Shown: piece after piece, positions 6,508 through 9,178 of the stretch | Numbering within the stretch: the stretch's first letter is position 1 | Layout: every line of letters starts with the position of its first letter | Assembly: GCA_038062295.1 (NCBI GenBank) | Contig: JBBTXL010000036.1 | Span: forward strand, 1-9,178 | From: JBBTXL01 sp038062295 | Lineage (GTDB): Bacteria; Patescibacteriota; Minisyncoccia; GWC2-36-17; WO2-46-25 | Length of the DNA stretch: 9,178 bases | Direction of reading: 5' to 3' | Position numbers and translations under genes: made by a program | The notes under the pieces: model-generated | Database searches by the model: none | What the model was told of the DNA's origin: nothing | The model's input: the letters and a program-made list of their open reading frames with translations, nothing else

Positions 6508-6665
6508 CCGATGCATAATGTTCACGAATGGCAGGTGAAACAAACATGGAATGCGCATCTACATCGAACCTGAGGAAAGGGTCGGGAAACCTACGGTTTC
6601 CCGCGGCGGAATTATTCAAACCGAGGGGTTTGAAAGAGCGAACGAGGGGACGAGTGAGCGATGGC
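6508..6665 (+). other. Non-coding insert between tRNA-Lys and its duplicated 3' end
   Basis: I see no credible gene. The stretch holds two compact hairpins: 6583-6591 with 6595-6603 (9 bp, 3-nt loop) and TTCAAACC 6615-6622 with GGTTTGAA 6627-6634 (8 bp, loop GAGG). Neither is followed by a T-run. Plus-strand and minus-strand open frames here run through tRNA genes and are not believable. Confidence 0.6.
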
Positions 6666-6685
6666 TCGATCCCTACTGGGCGCAC
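6666..6685 (+). pseudogene. Extra copy of the tRNA-Lys(CUU) 3' end
   Basis: TCGATCCCTACTGGGCGCAC is identical over 20 nt to 6489-6508 (T loop, T stem, acceptor strand, discriminator and one more base), 177 nt downstream. It has no 5' tRNA half in front of it. The arrangement resembles an attachment-site duplication at a tRNA 3' end. Confidence 0.75.
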
Positions 6686-6703
6686 ATGTATTGATCCAAA
6701 AGC

Positions 6704-6790
6704 GGAGAGGTGGCTGAGCGGCCGAAAGCGGCACCGTGCTAAGGTGTTGGGGGCGCAAGTCTCCCGTGGGTTCGAATCCCACCCTCTCCG
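6704..6790 (+). tRNA. tRNA-Ser(GCU)
   Basis: Acceptor GGAGAGG (6704-6710) pairs with CCTCTCC (6783-6789), discriminator G6790. The anticodon stem GCACC/GGTGT carries loop GTGCTAA with GCT. A long variable arm GGGGGCGCAAGTCTCCC and T arm GTGGG-TTCGAAT-CCCAC are present. It decodes AGC/AGU. CCA is not encoded. Flanks 6694-6703 and 6790-6799 pair (ATCC..AAAGC with GCTTT..GGAT, one mismatch), extending the acceptor stem. Confidence 0.95.
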
Positions 6791-6817
6791 CTTTGGGATG
6801 AAACAAACCCCCAAGTT

Positions 6818-7684
6818 ATGAAAAAATATCTTTCGCTTCTGGTTATTATCATGGTCGCCGTAGGGATTGTTTTTCTTCTGCGTGGCGCTCCGTCACAACC
6901 GCAACCGCAACGCGCTCACAACGCCGCGGCAGACCATCTGAATGCAACCTACATAATAGAAGACAGACCAGTCACGCTCGCAAACGGTCACGCGGAAACA
7001 GCCGCGGCGCCCGGCTCCGTGACGAAAACCATCACGCAGTACTTCGGCAATGAAGCGCGTGGGGACGTGAGCGGCGACGGCCAAGAAGATATTGTATTTC
7101 TGCTCACACAGGATGGCGGCGGCAGTGGAACATTCTTTTACGCCATCGTCGCCCTCAAAACTGCGGATGGCTACCGCGGGACGAATGCACTCCTGCTCGG
7201 TGACCGCATCGCGCCGCAGACCACCGAAATCCGCTCGGGCATGGCCATCGTCAACTACGCCGACCGAAAGCAAGGCGAGCCGATGACAACGCGTCCGTCC
7301 GAAGGTGTCTCGCGATACTTCACCGTCGAAGAAGGAATTCTGAAAGAAGTGCGTTATAAAAACGACATGATAGAACTCTTTACCCCCGCCCCACTCTCAG
7401 TCGTTGCTTCACCGCTTGCGGTGGCCGGAAAAGCGCGCGGCATATGGTACTTTGAGGCGAGCTTCCCCCTTATCCTCACCGACTGGGACGGCAGAATCAT
7501 CGCGGAAAGCCATGCGGCGGCGCAAGACGAGTGGATGACGGAGAATTTTGTACCGTTTACCGGCACGCTCACGTTTGAAAAACCTTTGTACGGCACGAAG
7601 GGCACGCTCATCTTAAAAAAAGACAATCCGTCCGGCCTACCAGAACACGATGCCGCGCTTGAAATTCCCGTATTATTCGAGTAA
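6818..7684 (+). CDS. Membrane-anchored protein with C-terminal Gmad2 domain
   Basis: This 288-residue protein has a single N-terminal hydrophobic segment (about 4-21) after MKK and no lipobox Cys, so an uncleaved membrane anchor or a Sec signal is likely. A Pro/Gln/Ala-rich linker follows (23-40). The middle domain (about 70-175) contains YFGNEARGDVSGDGQEDIVFLL (DxSGDG is a calcium-loop-like turn), then GGSGTFFYAIVAL, LLGDRIAPQTTEI and VNYADR. The C-terminal domain (about 192-286) matches the Gmad2 immunoglobulin-like family, with GKARG, WMTENFVPF, KGTLILKKDNPSG and a final EIPVLF strand. Gmad2 was first noted in Gram-positive spore germination proteins; in non-spore-formers it is taken to be an extracytoplasmic binding domain. 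The substrate is unknown. The ATG begins 27 nt after tRNA-Ser(GCU), with no clear SD or promoter, so read-through from the tRNA unit is possible. Confidence 0.85.
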   Translation: MKKYLSLLVIIMVAVGIVFLLRGAPSQPQPQRAHNAAADHLNATYIIEDRPVTLANGHAETAAAPGSVTKTITQYFGNEARGDVSGDGQEDIVFLLTQDGGGSGTFFYAIVALKTADGYRGTNALLLGDRIAPQTTEIRSGMAIVNYADRKQGEPMTTRPSEGVSRYFTVEEGILKEVRYKNDMIELFTPAPLSVVASPLAVAGKARGIWYFEASFPLILTDWDGRIIAESHAAAQDEWMTENFVPFTGTLTFEKPLYGTKGTLILKKDNPSGLPEHDAALEIPVLFE

Positions 7685-7689
7685 TACCG

Positions 7690-7718
7690 TTGCGTTAGGC
7701 GCGCAGAATCATTACAAT
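7690..7718 (+). promoter_or_regulatory. Sigma70-type promoter of uppS
   Basis: TTGCGT (7690-7695), a 17-nt spacer and TACAAT (7713-7718) lie in the 46-nt gap after the Gmad2 gene. The predicted start near 7725 is about 6 nt before the uppS ATG at 7731, and no SD sequence precedes the ATG, so a leaderless or nearly leaderless message is predicted, as for clpC. Confidence 0.5.
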
Positions 7719-7730
7719 GGGTAAATTGTC

Positions 7731-8435
7731 ATGCCTACCCCCCACCATATTGTTATCGTCCCCGACGGCAACCGCCGCTGGGCAAAGAAGAAAGGGTTGC
7801 CATCGGTTGCCGGACATCGTGAAGGCGCAAAGGTAATTGAAAAGATCGTCCAAACCGCGCTTGACCTCAACGTTCCCGCGCTGACCCTGTGGGGGTGCTC
7901 CGTTTCCAATATCACGAAGCGCACCCCGCAAGAAGTGAAGTTTCTGCTCCAGCTGTTCAAGCTGCATTTCAACCGCCTCTTAAAAAACAAGGAGCTTGCC
8001 AAACACGGCGTGCGGGTTAGAATGCTCGGGCGATGGGAAGAATTGTTCCCCCGCGATGTTCAGAAACCGATGCATGCGCTCATGGAAAAAACAAAAGAAC
8101 ATACCAAGCGCAACCTGACATTCCTGATGGCGTATGACGGAAAGGATGAAATGCAGAGCGCGATAGGGCGCATCGCCGCGCTCACAACCGCAAGACCAAA
8201 CCTCCCCGTCACCGAAGAACTGGTAAAGCAGAATTTGTGGACACATGATCTCCCCCCGGTGGACCTCGTTATCCGCACCGGTGGCGATCCGCACTGGTCG
8301 GCGGGTCTTCTGATGTGGGACGTCGCCGAAGCACACTTGTACTTCACCAAAGCCTTATGGCCCGATTTTTCTCCCGAAGAATTCACCCGTGTCGTGACCG
8401 AACAGATAGGCATTGAGCGGCGGCGCGGCGCATAA
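7731..8435 (+). CDS. uppS: Isoprenyl transferase / undecaprenyl diphosphate synthase, divergent
   Basis: This 234-residue cis-prenyltransferase should condense farnesyl diphosphate with isopentenyl diphosphate units into the undecaprenyl carrier for cell envelope glycans, at the membrane surface. Seen motifs: IVIVPDGNRRWAKKKG (catalytic D12), AGHREGA (H29), LWGCSVSNITKR (53-64, in place of the usual F-S-x-E-N-W-x-R), FLMAYDGKDE (131-140), DLVIRTGG (178-185) and LWPDF (209-213). Unusual: the E. coli RTGGxxRISNFLLW segment reads RTGGDPHWSAGLLMW, so the second phosphate-binding Arg is His188, and the metal-binding Glu of AYAELYF aligns with His202 in AEAHLYF. The fold and first-site residues are kept, so it is probably active, with altered chain length or substrate possible. 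Length is slightly short for the family. Its stop is 2 nt before the next gene. Confidence 0.9.
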   Translation: MPTPHHIVIVPDGNRRWAKKKGLPSVAGHREGAKVIEKIVQTALDLNVPALTLWGCSVSNITKRTPQEVKFLLQLFKLHFNRLLKNKELAKHGVRVRMLGRWEELFPRDVQKPMHALMEKTKEHTKRNLTFLMAYDGKDEMQSAIGRIAALTTARPNLPVTEELVKQNLWTHDLPPVDLVIRTGGDPHWSAGLLMWDVAEAHLYFTKALWPDFSPEEFTRVVTEQIGIERRRGA

Positions 8436-8437
8436 GC

Positions 8438-8968
8438 ATGAACACAAACGAAGAAAAAAACATCGTCAACCTTCGTCCGGCGACACCCGTCGAGCATATG
8501 CAAACGACACACGGAGGGGTCGCGTGGGAAACGGAAGAGTTTCCCTACCACGAAAAAGACCAGCGTTGGTTTTTGACCGGCGGTATTGTGCTTGCGGCCG
8601 TGTGTATCAGTCTTATCATCCTCAAAAATATTTTTGGCGCGGCGTTGATGTTATTGTTTAGCGTCATCCTATATCTCTACGCGACCAAACGGCCGGAAAT
8701 TCTTTCTGTCGTTATTGACGGCACGGGAATTTCCGTTAACAACAAGCGTATCGCGTACAATGACGTATCATCGTTTTGGATACTGTATGAACTGCCGGTG
8801 AAAGATCTTATTATCATCAAAAAAGACCGTTTTGCGGTTAAAACGATCATTCCGCTGGGCTCCGTAAATCCTGTTTCTGTGCGGGAAGTTCTCAAAGCGA
8901 ACGCCGTACCGGAAAAAGAAGAGGAGGAGTCGCTTGTTGACATCCTGGCGCGGCGGTTCCGATTCTGA
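8438..8968 (+). CDS. Conserved-type two-TM protein of unknown function
   Basis: I do not recognise this 176-residue protein by name. The N-terminal 43 residues are polar. Two hydrophobic helices (about 45-62 and 65-82) form a hairpin separated by a short KN turn. The cytoplasmic-looking C-terminal part (88-155) has alternating beta strands (ILSVVIDGTGISVNNKRIAYNDVSSFWILYE..DLIIIKK..VKTIIPLG), which resembles bacterial PH-like domains behind a TM pair. An acidic run (KEEEE, 160-164) and a basic tail (RRFRF) end it. The ATG lies 2 nt after the uppS stop with no SD sequence, so translation is probably coupled and the two share the uppS promoter. A link to envelope lipid metabolism is only suggested by this position. 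Confidence 0.8.
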   Translation: MNTNEEKNIVNLRPATPVEHMQTTHGGVAWETEEFPYHEKDQRWFLTGGIVLAAVCISLIILKNIFGAALMLLFSVILYLYATKRPEILSVVIDGTGISVNNKRIAYNDVSSFWILYELPVKDLIIIKKDRFAVKTIIPLGSVNPVSVREVLKANAVPEKEEEESLVDILARRFRF

Positions 8969-8982
8969 TATCCTTGCAACAC

Positions 8983-9054
8983 GTCCCCGTGGTGAAACGG
9001 ATATCACGACAGGCTTCGAACCTGTTATTGGGGGTTCGAATCCCTCCGGGGACA
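8983..9054 (+). tRNA. tRNA-Arg(UCG)
   Basis: Acceptor GTCCCCG (8983-8989) pairs with CGGGGAC (9047-9053), discriminator A9054. The D stem is GTGA/TCAC. Anticodon stem ACAGG/CCTGT carries loop CTTCGAA with TCG at 9016-9018. The T stem is GGGGG/CCCTC with one wobble and loop TTCGAAT. It is followed by CCG rather than CCA. It begins 14 nt after the preceding CDS and 2 nt before the next tRNA. Confidence 0.95.
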
Positions 9055-9056
9055 CC

Positions 9057-9131
9057 GCTCTCGTAGTTGAATGGATACAATTCCTCCCTCCGAAGGAGGC
9101 GATGCAGGTTCGATTCCTGCCGAGAGCACCA
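9057..9131 (+). tRNA. tRNA-Arg(CCG), CCA encoded
   Basis: Acceptor GCTCTCG (9057-9063) pairs with CGAGAGC (9121-9127), discriminator A9128, followed by CCA at 9129-9131. Anticodon stem CCTCC/GGAGG carries loop CTCCGAA with CCG at 9090-9092. The T loop is TTCGATT. It reads CGG. Of the five tRNAs here it is the only one with a genomic CCA, which may be chance. The remaining 47 nt to the window edge hold no feature I can support. Confidence 0.94.
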
Positions 9132-9178
9132 GAAAGGAAAAGTCAAAGAGTTTTGGTTCGCCTCGCTTCGCTCGGCGA

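Noticed and set aside
6446..6814. 122-codon open frame on the minus strand across the tRNA cluster
   Set aside because: It is antisense to tRNA-Lys and tRNA-Ser(GCU). Phrases such as RGWDSNPR and RPVGIEPTT are the well-known false translations of tRNA T arms.
6528..6821. 97-codon plus-strand frame between tRNA-Lys and the Gmad2 gene
   Set aside because: It runs through the hairpins, the duplicated tRNA end and all of tRNA-Ser(GCU), and has no domain-like sequence.
8892..9146. 84-codon open frame on the minus strand near the right edge
   Set aside because: It is antisense to the two tRNA-Arg genes; CSRQESNLH and GGIRTPN are again false tRNA translations.
9158..9178. Hairpin at the right edge (TCGCC..GGCGA)
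   Set aside because: Only five outer pairs with a mismatched interior, and the window ends there, so it cannot be judged.

Overview
The window looks like a piece of a Patescibacteria (CPR) chromosome, most likely of the Parcubacteria group. This is an inference from gene content and style; no marker such as rRNA is present. The pointers are: a large secreted protein with Gly-Trp 'GWAW..GWISF' repeats and Asp/Asn/Cys-rich loops; a membrane-anchored protein ending in a Gmad2 domain; a short, divergent undecaprenyl-diphosphate synthase; very little space between genes; and many perfect hairpins between genes. All real genes lie on the plus strand and the standard bacterial code fits (TGA is used as stop).

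Layout. Positions 3-2564 hold the 3' part of a surface/secreted protein with four Ig-like repeats, a Gly-Trp repeat block and a last beta domain that seems to stop short. A 36-nt palindrome and a good sigma70-type promoter follow. The promoter would start the transcript only a few bases before the ATG of clpC (2680-5283), a ClpC-type AAA+ unfoldase with a UVR motif and an LGF ClpP-docking tripeptide. Between clpC and comF (5452-6105) lies a ~180-nt element that folds on itself end to end. Its outer 16-bp stem begins inside the clpC stop codon and ends inside comF, so it covers the comF ribosome binding site and ATG.

Positions 6106-6817 form a tRNA cluster: Ser(UGA), Lys(CUU) and Ser(GCU). It also contains an orphan 5' tRNA-Ser half cut in the anticodon loop and two extra copies of tRNA 3' ends, each 100-180 bp behind its parent tRNA with hairpins in between. 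The intact tRNAs are flanked by inverted repeats that lengthen or cap the acceptor stem. Then come the Gmad2 protein (6818-7684), a promoter, uppS (7731-8435, undecaprenyl phosphate carrier synthesis), a two-TM protein of unknown function (8438-8968, 2 nt after uppS and probably co-transcribed) and two tandem tRNA-Arg genes (UCG, CCG).

Functionally this is mostly housekeeping: proteolysis, DNA uptake (ComF), lipid carrier, tRNA and surface protein. The parts that ordinary annotation does not explain are the structured clpC-comF element and the tRNA-end mosaic at 6136-6685. I saw no CRISPR array, transposase, integrase or defence gene.
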